This document shows positions 9,700-21,083 of a stretch of 64,000 bases of DNA, one piece after another (positions within the stretch are counted from its first letter, which is position 1; each line of letters opens with the position of its first letter). The position numbers were made by a program, and so were the translations under genes. The DNA comes from Micrasema longulum (lineage: Eukaryota > Arthropoda > Insecta > Trichoptera > Brachycentridae), in assembly GCA_022494885.1 (NCBI GenBank), contig JAGVSM010003565.1, positions 186,001-250,000 on the forward strand, read 5' to 3'. The notes below the pieces were generated by a model. That model was not told the origin of the DNA, searched no databases, and worked only from the letters and a program-made list of their open reading frames with translations.

Positions 9700-10090
9700 C
9701 TTTTGATTGTTGCGCGGTATTATTGACAACCCTGAAATTATGCAGAGCATTAGCTTTTATGTTCCGGATAATAACCTTAGACAGCGTCAGCATAGACTGT
9801 TTCACATTCCAATATACAGGACCAACCTGCCAATGGTTATGCCTGTTGGAAGGGCTATCTCTATGTTGAACAATATCACTTTGGACATTGGTATTTTTCA
9901 CGTCTCTGGGGGAGTTTTTCGTTACAAGATTCTCTTACATTTTTAACATATTATTCTCTGGATATTATTTAAACTTATGGTTTTTTTATATATACTTAAT
10001 TTTACCTAATTATTTTAATAATTTCTATATGTATGAAATAAGATATTAAATTTTGTAATGTGCATATATATGAATAAATAAAATTGAAAT
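9700..10090 (+). pseudogene. LINE polymerase C-terminus and 3' UTR (copy 1 of a pair)
   Basis: The frame from 9707 to 9946 ends a LINE polymerase. It contains RQRQHRLFHIP, a TNLP block and a RAISMLNN block, and stops before an AT-rich 3' UTR ending in an A-rich tail near 10090. A second copy on the minus strand at 24120-24590 encodes nearly the same peptide, so this is one family, 5'-truncated in both places. The peptide resembles C-termini of jockey- or CR1-like elements; the clade is not certain. Confidence 0.65.
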
Positions 10091-10430
10091 TGAAATTAAA
10101 CATAAATAATACTCTAACATAATTTTTAAAGTTGTTTAGAGTCAGAAATATAATATTTAAATTTCAGAAAAAGAGTTGTATTGTTTTACTAGCAGGAGTG
10201 CACTCGCAAAATATGCGGTGCAAAACGCATTTAAAAAAAAAAACTATATTTAAAAGCATGTCATGTTTTGCTTGATATGAAACGACGCGCGACGTTATTG
10301 CACCGTATCCAGGGGATTGCTTATAGAGTTGAGTTAATCCACAAAATTAATGCAAAATCAATAAATAATTCAATAAATTATGTTTCTGTGTTAATTATGA
10401 ATTGATTATGTTATAAAATAAACATATCTA
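10091..10430. other. AT-rich, nothing recognised
   Basis: I see no frame, RNA or known repeat in this stretch. Confidence 0.3.
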
Positions 10431-10434
10431 TGCA

Positions 10435-10790
10435 TGTAGAAAGGAAAGTGCGAATCTATAAAACTTGTGTCCGGTTGATAATGACATACGGAGTTGAATC
10501 AAGAACCGACACTTAAAAAAAAGGCACTGCTTAGAACTGCAGAAATGAAGACAGTGCGCACTATTCTGGGAAAGATGCCGAGGGACGGGATTAGAAATAC
10601 GGTCATACGTGAAGCCTACAACATTGAAGATATCGTGAGGTGGGGCAGGAAAAGGTGACGATTCTGGCGAAACCACGTAGAGAGAATGGAAGCCAACGGA
10701 CTTCCACGCGTAGCCTCCAACCTGGAAGACCTTCAAAAAGGTGGCGAGACCGAACCAAGAAACGTCTTTGTAATCAACTGATTCCCGAAT
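10435..10790 (+). pseudogene. LINE polymerase C-terminus, frameshifted
   Basis: In three frames the plus strand reads TCVRLIMTYGVE, then RTILGKMPRDGIRNT with IREAYNIEDIVRWGR, then RFWRNHVERMEANGLPR. This is the C-terminal part of a LINE polymerase (the TYG, RDRIRN-like and RWGR-like blocks in order). There is an in-frame stop after RKR. A family different from the remnants at 9055 and 14235 is likely. It is dead and 5'-truncated. Confidence 0.7.
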
Positions 10791-10830
10791 CTACTGCAAG
10801 ATAAGAAGAAGAAGAATTATGTTTCACTTT

Positions 10831-10879
10831 GTTCCTTGTTCCTTGTTCCTTGTTCCTTATTCCTTGTTCCTTGTTCCTT
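10831..10879. repeat. (GTTCCTT)7 tandem heptamer
   Basis: Seven heptamer copies, one with A in place of G. Six-frame translation shows nothing of interest, and it has no spacers, so it is a minisatellite and not a CRISPR array. Confidence 0.9.
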
Positions 10880-11384
10880 GTCCCTACATTGTAAACGATG
10901 AGAGGGGGTTTTAGAGCGACAGTGAAAGGGACATTGAAAGTTGTAATTATAAATATTTGTTCGCGTTTTTATTTACTGAATTTGGTTAGTAGAAGAAAAA
11001 ATATAACCAATGCGTAAAGAAAAAAAAATATTGCTTGCTTGTATGAGTAAATCCGAAGAAAGACATTTAGTCTTTAAAACGGATTCGGGTATGTATGGGG
11101 TGGATGCTTTCAATGTTCCTTGGTCGCAATTTTATTTAAATGTGTAAAAAATGGCTAGCAATATTTCATGTAAAAGTTTGGGTTGCTATTGCCGGGGTGA
11201 AAAACCCCATAAAACTTGACATTTAAATGCAGTCTGCACATTATTAATTTGTTAGAGGTAATATATTTTCTCGAGTGTCTCCTTTTTGAGCTGCTGGCCA
11301 TGTGTTTGAAACTGGGTGGCATGAGGGCATTTTTTTTCTAAAGCAGATAGATCGTACGGAAAAAAATCCATCTGGGGTAAAGCA

Positions 11385-11455
11385 ATGCTCATCATCATCA
11401 CACTACCTTGTTCGCATCTGAAGGTGCATAAGGCACTGAGTTGGTGCCGATTATT
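11385..11455 (-). repeat. SINE-2 tail fragment
   Basis: The stretch with AAGGTGCATAAGGCACTGAG matches, on the minus strand, the tail region of the SINE-2 copies at 18310 and 42488 (there AATGGTGCATAGGGCTC). It has no tRNA-like head. The preceding 500 bp (10885-11380) hold nothing I recognise. Confidence 0.5.
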
Positions 11456-11461
11456 ATTATT

Positions 11462-11495
11462 CTTTAAGTGCCCTGTCCCTACAGGGCACTTAAAG
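11462..11495. repeat. Perfect 15-bp stem with a 4-base loop
   Basis: Arm 11462-11476 (CTTTAAGTGCCCTGT) and arm 11481-11495 are perfect reverse complements, separated by CCCT. As RNA this would be a very stable hairpin. It lies in a 250-bp moderately GC-rich block (11440-11700) of unknown origin between AT-rich DNA, and follows the SINE-2 tail directly. Confidence 0.8.
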
Positions 11496-11499
11496 ACGA

Positions 11500-12160
11500 C
11501 GTTGACGTTGCCGGGTCGTGAGCGCCCCTGGCAAGATAAAAAATTTTTGCCCCCTAAGACCAGCATATTCCAGGAAGAGAAAGAGAAAATATGGCTGTGA
11601 GTCTGCAAAGTGCGCCCTCCTGAGGGTTGTGCCCTTGGGAGTCGCCCGTCTTGCCAGCTCCTAGTTTCGACGTTGGTTGGCAATTACTCTTGCGAAGGTA
11701 TCTCTGTCCTGAGCTGCTCGGGAAATCGGCTCCATAGTCCTGAAGCCAGTTATGCCTCAATAAAATTGCCAAATTTGTGGTCTCGTATTCCTGTATTCCG
11801 CACCCCAAAACAGTTTTTTTTTTGTGTCGCTGCTATCATTTGGATACCGTACCGTTTTCGGATGGTCTAAGCTCCAAAGAAAGACAATTTATGAATAATT
11901 AAAAAAACAGACAAAAAAATCCGATGATAAATATTTGTAGTGTATAAAAAATACAAAGCTATAGTACAATAATCCAGTCAGAAAATACAGGAATTCGTTT
12001 GTATGAAGACAAGTCAGACCACACATTATATTAAGATTTTTGAGTTTGTTGTCAGGTCAGTCTGTCCATAGGCGATTTAAACGTAGGAAGGAACGAAGGA
12101 GAAAGGAAAGTAAAAGGGGATAAATAAAGAAAAAAACATAATTAAATCCAGCCAACAATG
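11500..12160. other. No gene recognised
   Basis: About 11500-11720 is richer in G and C than its surroundings and is open in several frames, but the peptides have no motif I know. The remainder is AT-rich and featureless. Confidence 0.3.
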
Positions 12161-12164
12161 TCAT

Positions 12165-12420
12165 AAATATGAAACTAGGGATGAAAAAAGATAAGATTAC
12201 AAATGAGGAGAAAAACAGCGTCTCAAAACTATTTGTACAAGAGATTGAAGCTGTACAATGCATTACCTGAAGAAATTAATTGAAAGCATTGAAATATTTC
12301 AAATTAATTTGAAAAAATATGTTCTTGAGAAATTTTGATTAAAAATTGTAATGTTATTAAACGTTTATGTAAATTAGTTCTAATGACGTTATGAACTAAT
12401 TTAATAAAGAATAAATAAAA
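12165..12420 (+). pseudogene. LINE 3' end, polymerase C-terminus
   Basis: HKYETRD, then after a frameshift RRKTASQNYLYKRLKLYNALPEEIN and a stop. The H-Y-TR, then a short gap and LYNxLP order is the last block of many jockey/CR1-type LINE polymerases. An AT-rich 3' UTR ends with an A-rich tail near 12420. Confidence 0.6.
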
Positions 12421-12904
12421 CTCAGCTGTTAAAATAGGTAACATTTCACACTCAGAACGGCGTTCTTCATCCGCCCGGGCACAAAAATATCTATTAAGTT
12501 AAATAATTATTTGATTTTATGAAATCGTATTTAAACGGTCATTGTTCCATAATTTTCAAGTCTGATTTTGAGATAAAATCGTACCGACGATAAAGAAATT
12601 AATTTTCACGCCGCAGTTATCAAAGTACACAATAACTGAATATAACGCAATAATCATATTTATCTTAACGATAAAATGCGTTTAATTATATATAATATTT
12701 ATTACAATAGTTTGTCGGATTGAGTTGCGATAAAATAATTGAGAAATAAAAAAATTACTTCGGCAATATCAAATTGCACAAAAGGTAAAAGGTAGGTAGC
12801 TACTTATTTATTTATTGACCGCTATAATGCCTTCTTTCTCCGCCCAGTAGTCTAATTTAATCCTTTATTCTGTATCTAGGCGGATAAAAAATACAGGTAT
12901 GTAA

Positions 12905-13180
12905 GTGAAAACGATCCAGGACCCTGGACGAATATTTTTCACTCGATGGCCACTTTCTGGTAAAAATCCTGTAAAAGGATATCGAGTGGAGATTGGTCCG
13001 CTTCATAAAATAGGCGTCGGCGCGTTCACCTACCACTCTTGAGGTACCGGGTTCGATTCCTGGGAAGGTCGACATGCAATATTGATTAAGAAGGTGGTAG
13101 AACACCGCAATTCTTCATGTATAGTTGTAATAGTTCTAGGTAACTATTTGTTACTATTGTCAAAAATTTGTTTTAAACTT
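12905..13180 (+). repeat. Dispersed repeat with ACTCGAT/ATCGAGT stem, followed by a tRNA-like SINE head
   Basis: About 12905-12995 shares a diverged copy with 52855-52945. Both have CACTCGAT or GACTCGAT, a short inner stem, and ATCGAGTG downstream. At 13010-13070 there is a tRNA-like head with a good B box (GGGTTCGATTCC), so the right part looks like a tRNA-derived SINE. Whether both parts belong to one element is unknown. Confidence 0.5.
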
Positions 13181-13379
13181 CTTTCTTAGTGTTTTTTTTT
13201 TCTTTTTTCGTTTCTTTTCTTGAATCAATTTATAAGTAAAAAATATTTCTTTTTATAATTTTTTTATATCATTATATATTTTTATACATAAACATATACT
13301 ATTTACCTAAATATGAGTTTTCAATAATAATACATACCTTTACATATATATTTTTAAATGTTATTCAAAATTGTTTTCT

Positions 13380-13620
13380 TAGTTTTTTTTAACTGGTTCA
13401 AAGTATTTCAAATACCAAATTATCTTTTTTTATCGATAATTCTATAACTTGCAATATTTTATTCTTTTATATAGTTTATATCTTAGACTTTCTCAATTAA
13501 TAATATGGTTTTAAATGCTCTGTATTACTTATGCTTACATGTATGTATATTTAATTGTATTTGTAACTAATATGTAAAAGGCACTAAGTGCCGTTTATTT
13601 CAATAAAAATAAAAAATAAA
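13380..13620 (+). repeat. LINE 3' UTR-like repeat shared with 55245-55400
   Basis: The block around 13570-13610 (AATATGTAAAAGGCACTAAG, then TGCCGTTTATTTCAATAAA) occurs inverted at about 55250-55310. It ends in an A-rich AAATAAAAAATAAATAAA tail, as expected for a LINE 3' end. No coding part is recognised upstream. Confidence 0.5.
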
Positions 13621-13923
13621 TAAAAATGTTTCTAGGCCAGTATTACAATAGGAAGTTAAAGTTTATCTTCAATTTTATCTACGTAAAAAAGTTCTAAGTA
13701 AAATCAAGTTTTAAAAAAAAAATATATATTAACAAAACATTAAATTCATTTAGTAGATATAATACTCCTAGGAGTTACATTAAAAAAAAATCATTTGGGA
13801 CCGTAAATAAAAAAAAGATTTTTTTGACAAGACATAATATCATATATAGTTAATACACTTCGAAGTATGAAAAATACAATATGTATCCATTTAAAAAAAA
13901 TCATTTATATTTGATTCATTGTT

Positions 13924-14089
13924 TGCACCACAACAAGCCAGGAGGCTTAATTACAGTGGTGAAATACATCACATAACACTCAGGCTCGAGAAAAATTACA
14001 TTGAATTTTTGTGTTCTCACCGGGAATCGAACGAGGAACCTTACGTGTGTGAGTCGAGCGTCTTGACCACTCCACCACGGAGGCCGCCA
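13924..14089 (-). repeat. SINE-3, tRNA-derived, copy 1
   Basis: On the minus strand the element starts GGCGGCCTCCGTGGTGGAG and continues with an A-box-like GTGGTGGAGTGGTCA, then a B box (GTTCGATTCC), resembling tRNA-Leu or -Ser heads. The body runs to CACCACAA. A second copy lies at 47290-47455 with a perfect B box. No polymerase III transcript is implied; these are dispersed copies. Confidence 0.75.
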
Positions 14090-14234
14090 TATGTATTTAC
14101 AGCATATTTAATTACAGGTGACCGACAAAGTTACTTGAAATTTTCATACAAATATGTATATACATTTTCGTACATAAATACTAATTAAAAGTCTCATTTA
14201 TTACGTGAGAAAGTGATTTAATAAATTCAAACAA

Positions 14235-14650
14235 ACCAACAAACCGGCTCGCTGTTTCCCCGCAGGAGTAGACAGAGAGGTTAGAACGCCATATCACTCT
14301 GTATTTGCATAAACATCTCGCTGTCTCTACATTCATACGCCGTTTTATGCACGCACGTCGATTATTTCAACTTCTGACTAGTGAATCTTCAAGTATTTGT
14401 TAGATTTGGTCATGCCATATCTTTCTTGGTCTTCCCGGTTTTCTGCACCCATCAACATTCCCATCGTAAAGTAAATCATTTTAGCCGTTCCTTCGCTGTC
14501 CATTCGCTCTAGATGTCCAAACCAACGCAACAGTTATGTTTTTATTTGGTCGATAATGAAAGGATCCGACATTTATGCACCTATCATGCATAGTTTTATT
14601 ATACGTTCGCCTCTCAGATCGCATTTTGATAGCGTTCGGCAAGCATAAAT
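14235..14650 (-). pseudogene. RTE-like LINE 3' end, copy 1
   Basis: The reverse strand carries the same 3' end as 15195-16035, 22570-22815, 33655-34100 and 46880-47150. This includes the antisense of the blocks around GCATAGTTTTA, the CGATAATG word and CCAAACCAACGC. The tail begins with an AAACAAACC-type short repeat at 14230, which is what RTE-type elements end with. The reading frame is broken. Confidence 0.6.
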
Positions 14651-15190
14651 GAAAATATTTCCAAATGTATTGAATTATTTTAACGATTATAGATGAAAAG
14701 ATAAAAAAAGTTCAGATAAAAGTGAGTATGCTTAAAACAGTGGCTGAAGATAATAAATATTTTCAAGTGCTTACAATTTGTATACCACTATGGTAAAAAT
14801 ACAATTTTCGAATGGTTGATTTTATATTTAGGACGACTAATCTCTTTTAATGAGTTCTTAAACAATCCCGTAAGAGTGATTGCTCTTTAAAATGCGGTAT
14901 TCCTAAATCATAATAATTCAACTATGACCCTTATTTTGAGAAAGAATTTTTGTACATATTAAACACGGGTACAAGTCTAAGTATGTTTTTACTTATTTTC
15001 TCTACGAATAACGTGTTATTTGATTCCAAAAATAAATAAAAAATATTTGGTCTTAAGAATCATGCGATCTGTCAGATTAGCATCTTAACATTAAATGAAT
15101 AAGGCACAAAAAGTAACATTTAATTTTAATAAATATACTAGAACTACAGATTGACATAAATTGACGAAAATGCTGAGTTTAGATGAATCA
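14651..15190. other. AT-rich, nothing recognised
   Basis: No coding signal, RNA or repeat was recognised between the two RTE-like remnants. Confidence 0.3.
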
Positions 15191-15194
15191 ATTT

Positions 15195-16035
15195 ACGCAG
15201 CAACAAACAAACAAACAAACCATCACGCCGACTTCGCATCGTAGATCCTTTTAGCCGTTCTTTCGCTCTACATGTCCAAACCAACGCAGCACCCCTTTTT
15301 TGATTCTGTCGATAATGCATGTCTCAGCCTTACACACTTTACGGATCTCGACATTTGTTCACCTATCATGCACCGTTTTGCCACACATTCGCCTGAGGGA
15401 TCGCATTTCGATAGCATTCAACCTACTTTCATCATCATTTTTCCAATTCCATACGTCGCTACCATACATTAGAGTCGGCACTAGAACTCCGTTGTGAACT
15501 GCTAGTTTAGCCTCCTGTGATAAACATGTATTTGCCAAGGTTGATTTAAGTGCACCGTTCACTCTGTTCCCGGCACTCACCCTCCTTTCAATATCTTTCA
15601 CAGTCATTCCATCCCTTATAAACATACTTCCCAGATACAAAAATTCCTCTACTTGTTTTAGTATAACTCCATTCACAGTGATTTCACATTGAGACATACT
15701 TTCAGTTCTTTCAAAAACCATCACATTCGATTTTTCGACATGCATCAGCAAATCGCTTCTCTTGCATACATCGTAGACCTTTGTTACCAAGAATTACAGT
15801 CCTCTTTGTTGTTAGCAAGAAGCACGGCATCGTCAGCATACAAAAGACAATTGAAATTTAAATCACCCATTTTTGCTCCCATTCTTAAGCCTTTCAGTTC
15901 TTTTATGTAGTTATCGATATACACGTTGAACAGCCATGGCGACATCACACATCCCTGCTTCACTCCTTTATGAATGTCAAACCATGATGTGTATGATCCA
16001 TTTACATTAACACATGCTGTGCTGTCTTTATACAA
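15195..16035 (-). pseudogene. RTE-like LINE reverse transcriptase and C-terminus (longest copy)
   Basis: This is the best-preserved LINE piece in the window. On the minus strand, 16035-15784 encodes reverse transcriptase with GVKQGCVMSPWLFN and the catalytic LLYADDAVLL. It then shifts frame into 15790-15359, with EFLYLGSMF, RRVSAGNRVNGALKS, VLVPTLMYGS and EMRSLRRMCGK. A final part with a CAACAAACAAACAAAC tail follows to 15195. Order and motifs match the last third of RTE-type polymerases. At least one frameshift between the ADD box and the next block, and the missing N-terminal half and endonuclease, make it dead. Confidence 0.8.
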
Positions 16036-16424
16036 AGAAGCAATAATTAAAGCGAAAAAACTGACTATATGCTATTAATTTAAAAAAGGAGATATTTTCG
16101 TCTGCTTTTTTATCAACAATTTCAACAAAAATTTCAATTGAAACAAATTTAAATAATTGATCTCAATCATATCCTTATAAAAAACATATTTTTAACTATT
16201 TATTTATTATTGTAAAATATGTAGATAGGGATTGAATTTTTATATGTGCTTGTACCAAAAAGTTTTTCATATCGAGACATGATCCACAAAACATCGTAAC
16301 CGATAGGAGCAATATTTTATTTTTATTTTTATTATTAAGGAATACACTTTGAGAAGGAAGTTTTGTTTCGTATTTTATTGGTATTCAAAAAATAAATAGT
16401 CGAAACAGGTCTTAATTTGTTACA

Positions 16425-16910
16425 ACAGAGGGAAAAAAAATTGAGAAGGGAATATGGAAGTCTAGGCAATTACAGGGCTTTTGACCTGTCATTGACTAGT
16501 TTAGGTGGCCACTTACACACTGTGTATGTGTCTATGTTTAAACATCCAAATTTCCTCAACTCTTTCATACGTTGACTTTTGTAAAGTCAAAGAGCTGAAA
16601 CCTTTATCATGTGGGTGAGATTGATCTGACTGAAACAATTCGTAAAAAAAGAAGCATTAAAATTGGAAAATTGTTTTCTGAATCTCACCCACATAACTAA
16701 GGTTTCGCTTTTTTACTTCACAAAAGTCAACAGATGAAAGAATTAAGGAAATGTGGATGTTTAAAAATAGACAGAATAGTGAATGTCACAGTGAGTAAAG
16801 TGGCCACTAAACAGCCAACGACAGGTCATAAGCCCTGTAAATGCCTAGACTTCCATATTCCCTTCTCAAAAATGTTTTCCCTTTCTGTTGAAATAAATTT
16901 AAATATGAAT
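16425..16910. repeat. Family P foldback copy
   Basis: Left arm about 16425-16640 is the reverse complement of right arm about 16680-16910, with a ~40-bp centre. Both arms carry the family P blocks (CCTAGACTTCCATATTC and AATGACAGGTCATAAG types). As single strand this folds into a stem of more than 200 bp with mismatches. I found no protein in it. What mobilises family P is unknown. Confidence 0.8.
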
Positions 16911-17660
16911 AACTCCCAAGGGAGGAAATCCAGCCAGTCTGCAAGCATTTGGACTTTCTCAAACATTGTTAAATTAACTACCTGGTAAAAGAAGTATAAA
17001 AATTGGAAAATTGTTTTCAGGCGTTGCCTAGTAGGTGATTTGGTTCAGCCGGATGAATCTCAACCACATAATATAGGTTTCAGCTCCTTTACTTCACAAA
17101 AGTCAACAGATGGAAGAGTTGAGGAAATGTGGATGTTTAAACATAGGCAGAATGGTGACTGTTACACAGTGTGTAAAGTGGCCACCTTAACCAGCCAATG
17201 AAAGGTCATAAGCCCTGTCAATGCCTAGACTTCCATATTCTCTTCTCAAAAATATCTTATTTTATTTTATTTTATTTTATTTTATTTTATCTCTAATTCT
17301 TAATATTTTATATATATTTATATTTTCGACACTTGTGCAATAATATTAACACACATGTCCACTCTCATTCCAATATAACACCAACTCACCCACCCTCACA
17401 CTCACTTACACTCACACAAACACACTAGTATGTACTGTACGTGTATTTAATGTATTTCTGTGAATATCTGTCATTGATTTTATTCTCTGAATATTTTATT
17501 TGATATATTTTGTTTCGTGTCCAATTACTGTTGATCTCCCCAATAAATAAAAATAAGAAAATGTTTTTTCTCTCTGTTGAAATAAATTTAAATATGAATA
17601 ACTCCCTAGGGAGGAAATCCAGCCAGTCTGAAAGCATTTGGACATACTCAAACATTGTTA
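16911..17660 (+). repeat. Family P tandem copy, interrupted by a ~295-bp insertion
   Basis: The unit from the foldback continues through the CTGGTAAAAGAAGTATAAAAA junction into a second unit. That unit stops at about 17255 and resumes at about 17548 with GTTGAAATAAATTTAAATA and CTCCCTAGGGAG. The intervening stretch starts with (TTTTA)n, is CA-rich, and ends in AATAAATAAAAATAAG. It looks like a 5'-truncated LINE 3' UTR inserted with a short AAAAT duplication. Confidence 0.7.
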
Positions 17661-18029
17661 TCTTTGTCGGTTACGATGTTTTGGCGATTATGGCTCGATG
17701 TTATAATAGATACAATACAAAAATGTTCAATTTGGTCATCAAACGCGGAATGTATAACGCGTATAAATATGTAATGAAAGCCTCCGCAAAATCCTGATAG
17801 CAAAAAAGGCGTCAAGTTTTTTCGGAGTAAATTCTGTCTGTCGGTACCTTTGGGTGTACGAATGGGAGACCAGCTTAATGTATTCCGGTAGGTATCATTC
17901 AGTATGGAGAACAGCCGGACCGGTCTGACGTTGGTCGTGGTACCGTGTTCTGATGTCGTTGGCGCCAATGAGATCGATTACCCATTAATTAACTACATCT
18001 TTCTGTGAATCCGGGACTCTCTTTGAAGT
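17661..18029. other. No gene recognised
   Basis: Open frames occur but without motifs I know. The segment just upstream of 18030 could be decayed LINE sequence. Confidence 0.3.
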
Positions 18030-18180
18030 CTGGTGGTTGTTCCGACAACTTCGGGCGCTGAGAAGATATGCATATGTAGATGACATCATGCTCTGTGGTG
18101 AAAGAAGAGAATCTAGGTGCTCGTTAATTAGAATTTGGTGTGAAGAGTGAAGACGTGGCGTCAAGAGCTAAATGATCCTC
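18030..18180 (+). pseudogene. LINE reverse transcriptase fragment with YVDD box
   Basis: The plus strand reads RRYAYVDDIMLCGERRES, the catalytic aspartate box of a non-LTR reverse transcriptase and the CGE(S/R)RE continuation. The usual Ala before Asp-Asp is Val. The frame is lost soon after. A 50-residue remnant only. Confidence 0.6.
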
Positions 18181-18309
18181 CTGCAACCCATCAGAATATT
18201 TCAAATAATCATTATTTAAATGGGAGCTGGCAGCAAGGGCGAACCGAGTATAGAAGCGATTATTCGCAGCTTACTATTATATTTGACGATATGATTTATT
18301 TTTTTTAAT

Positions 18310-18500
18310 TCCCTTTCCACACCTAATGGTGCATAGGGCTCTAAATTGATACACCAACATTATTTTTGCTACATGAAGGAATGATGATCAGTCTTACGCT
18401 TCAGGTACCAGTCTAGAGACCATGAAATATTCGTGTGTAAAAACACACTTCTTTAATAAATATTTCATATCTATCAACCATGTCGGGAATCGAACCCGAG
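18310..18500 (-). repeat. SINE-2, tRNA-derived, nearly full copy
   Basis: The minus strand carries the tRNA-like B box region (GGGTTCGATTCCCGACATGG near 18480), then the body, and a tail with CACCATTAGG-like words. Same family as 35411-35600 and 42488-42735. The tRNA A box part is missing on this copy. Confidence 0.7.
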
Positions 18501-19024
18501 ACCACGGAAAATTGTTATTGAGATTTACTGTATTAAATTTGAAATTTTATAAATTCATTGTTCTTTAACTAGAGCCCAGTAAGCGCAAGATTGCCACCGC
18601 GATCGCAGTGACACAGTATAGTACGTGAGCGAGTGTGTGCCCGCGGCCATATTGATTGAGCTATCGATCAATATCTTATCTTGAATCTCTGCCATCCATC
18701 TTAATGTTGTGCTTATAATCTGTAAACGAGTCGGTATTGAAGGTGTGATTTTTACCGACATTCTCATTTACTTACGTACTTCTCATTATTCTTAATAATT
18801 TACGAGTAAACATCAATAGACTTTTATTCGGTACAATTAGAATGACGTCATTTGCGACAGGTGAGCGAATAAGTTGAATATTAATCCCGATTTAAAAAAT
18901 GGACATGTTTATTACCCAGTTTGTAATAAGTACTTTGGACCACATAAAAAAAACGATAATTTGTCATGCAATCAATGGTGCTAATTTTTTTAAATCTTAT
19001 GATTTACCTCAATATTTTATTGTG

Positions 19025-19165
19025 AAAATGAAGCGTTTTTTAATTTTTTTAATTAATTTTTGTTAATAGACTATGAAACTAAGCCAAAAAAAATTACAAT
19101 TTTTATCAGCGCTATGATTTTTTACAGTTTTGTATTTTTAAAATTACTCCGCGCGTGACGTCTCA
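19025..19165 (+). repeat. Dispersed repeat shared (inverted) with 24875-25025
   Basis: Both copies contain TAGACTATGAAACTAAGCC or its TAGTCTCATAAC-like counterpart, then GCTATGATTTTTTA and a TGACGTC word. No coding potential. It is an unclassified dispersed repeat. Confidence 0.55.
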
Positions 19166-19429
19166 AGTTCACCTCCACTTCTTCTTGATCGGTTCGGCTG
19201 ATTGGTCAGCTGACTTACCGGTTACCGGAAATCTATAGCAACTCTCTTACCATTAATTAATTCGGAAGAACTAGTGACGTCGTTCAAACTGGTTCGTTTT
19301 TATTAAATTCAGTAGTATTATAATATTCTTTTCATACATTTTTCAAGAGCCCTTCAATTTATTTCTTCAATTTCCCGTAGGGCTGAACTTTCTTATTTTT
19401 GGGTCGAATTGTAAACATTTAGATTTATT

Positions 19430-19510
19430 GCAACAGAGATGAAAAGCATTTTTGGGATGAGAATATGGAAGTTTAGCCATTAACAGGTCTTATGACCTGT
19501 CAGTCTTGTT
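19430..19510 (-). repeat. Family P fragment
   Basis: A reversed fragment with CAACAGAGATGAAAAGC, GAATATGGAAGTTTAG and TATGACCTGTCA words. It is truncated on both sides. Confidence 0.65.
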
Positions 19511-19534
19511 TAAGATGAACCTATGAAAAATATA

Positions 19535-20400
19535 AAACTTTTTAAAAGATGGTGAATGGTAAGTTAACCTTTAGTATATTTTTTATATGGAACAGTACCT
19601 TATGATTTTCTTGTTATATTAATCTATTAAATATTTTATTATTTAATTTGATTTCTACATTCATTTTATATTGTTTTAAACTTCTACTGAATGTGTTATA
19701 TAATTTTAAGGTTTAATTTTTGTTTCTAAATCTTAAGTTTAAAGTAATGCATGTTTTTTTTTTACTACTGAAATCAAATATGTTCATATTATAAGTTTCG
19801 TAAACGTCTATTTTACCGTATATAATTTATAAAATTCCGATGGTATATAAATTTTAAACTTGGAATAAGGCATGAATTTTTTAATTACTGTTTTTTATTA
19901 AAAACATTAAATTTGTTAAAACTTAACGATCGATGAAAAATTATAGACTTATTAAACTTATTCAAAATTGTTAATTCAATATGGGATTTACCAGAACTGT
20001 CATCTCTCATCAACTTCAGGGTGCCTGGAAGAATGACTAGACAAGTACCACCGTTTTAAAACAACAATTCACGGACGGTGTATACTTATAATGCTGAATT
20101 AAATAGACTCCAACTTGACTAGATTGTTCTTATAGATCAAACCTATTGAACTTTTTCAAAGATGGTGAATGGTAACTAAGCCTTTGGTATAATTTTTGTG
20201 TAAAACATTGCATTGTGATTTTCCTGTTTTATTTATCTTTTAAAATATTTTATTATATAATTTGATTTTTACATTTATTTCATATTGTTTTAAACCTCTA
20301 CTAAATGTGTTAAATCATTGTAAGGTTTAATTTTTATTTCTAAATCTTGAGTATGAAGTAATGAACTTTTGTTTTTTTTAATAAATAATTAAACCAAATA
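19535..20400 (+). repeat. Tandem duplication, unit about 610 bp
   Basis: 19535-19765 and 20148-20375 match over about 230 bp: GATGGTGAATGGTAA, a CATATTGTTTTAAAC-like block, and a TCTAAATCTTAAG or TCTAAATCTTGAG word. The copies have diverged, so the event is old. No gene is in either copy. Confidence 0.65.
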
Positions 20401-21080
20401 TGTTTATATTTTTAGTTTTGTAAAAAAATAAAAAATGTGTAGAAACCAAGAACGCACGTTCTTAACTAAAAGAAGTTTTCCACCTGCTATGAAATATCTG
20501 TCGATCGTGATAATGCTATTTTTTAAATATTTCATGTTATTTTAAATGCAACAGAGGTTACAAAATCACTAAATAATATAATATTTCACGTGATCCAGTT
20601 TCGTGTTATTTCACACGTAAATTTTATCAAAAAGTAATTAAAAACGTATATAATTAGTTCTAAGTGGCTGTCAGTAATTATTAATTACCGCTACACAATA
20701 GTTTTCATATTTTATCTGTAATAAAGGAAAACTTATCTGTATTTCGCGTGAGCCTTACGAAACTTAATGTCAGAATTTTGGCGGTCGATTCCAAATTCAT
20801 GTTATTTGTCAATCACGTTTTGACTACGTTTAAATTATGCCAATTGGAAAATGGCGGCATTAAAAAATAGTTGGGAGTGCGGTTAGTGAGGCTAGGATTA
20901 GTAGGCACTGTTATAAATAGTATAAAGGCTATACAAAAATCACCAATGGTGTTTAAATAATAATTTTTGCTTTTTAATGAAAAGGACAATAACGCTTAGA
21001 CATTTGCATCAGGGTCCTGATTACAATGGAAAGCTAACAGAGTTATCTTCAATTGTCTAGCGTTTGAAGTAAAATCGAAT
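20401..21080. other. AT-rich, no gene recognised
   Basis: About 21000-21080 shares a TTACAATGG...TTATCTTCAATT block with 13640 and 37460, which is probably a fragment of a dispersed element. Confidence 0.3.
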
Positions 21081-21083
21081 TAT

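Noticed and set aside
10831..10879. Direct repeats that might be taken for a CRISPR array
   Set aside because: Heptamers without spacers in a eukaryotic setting; a plain minisatellite.
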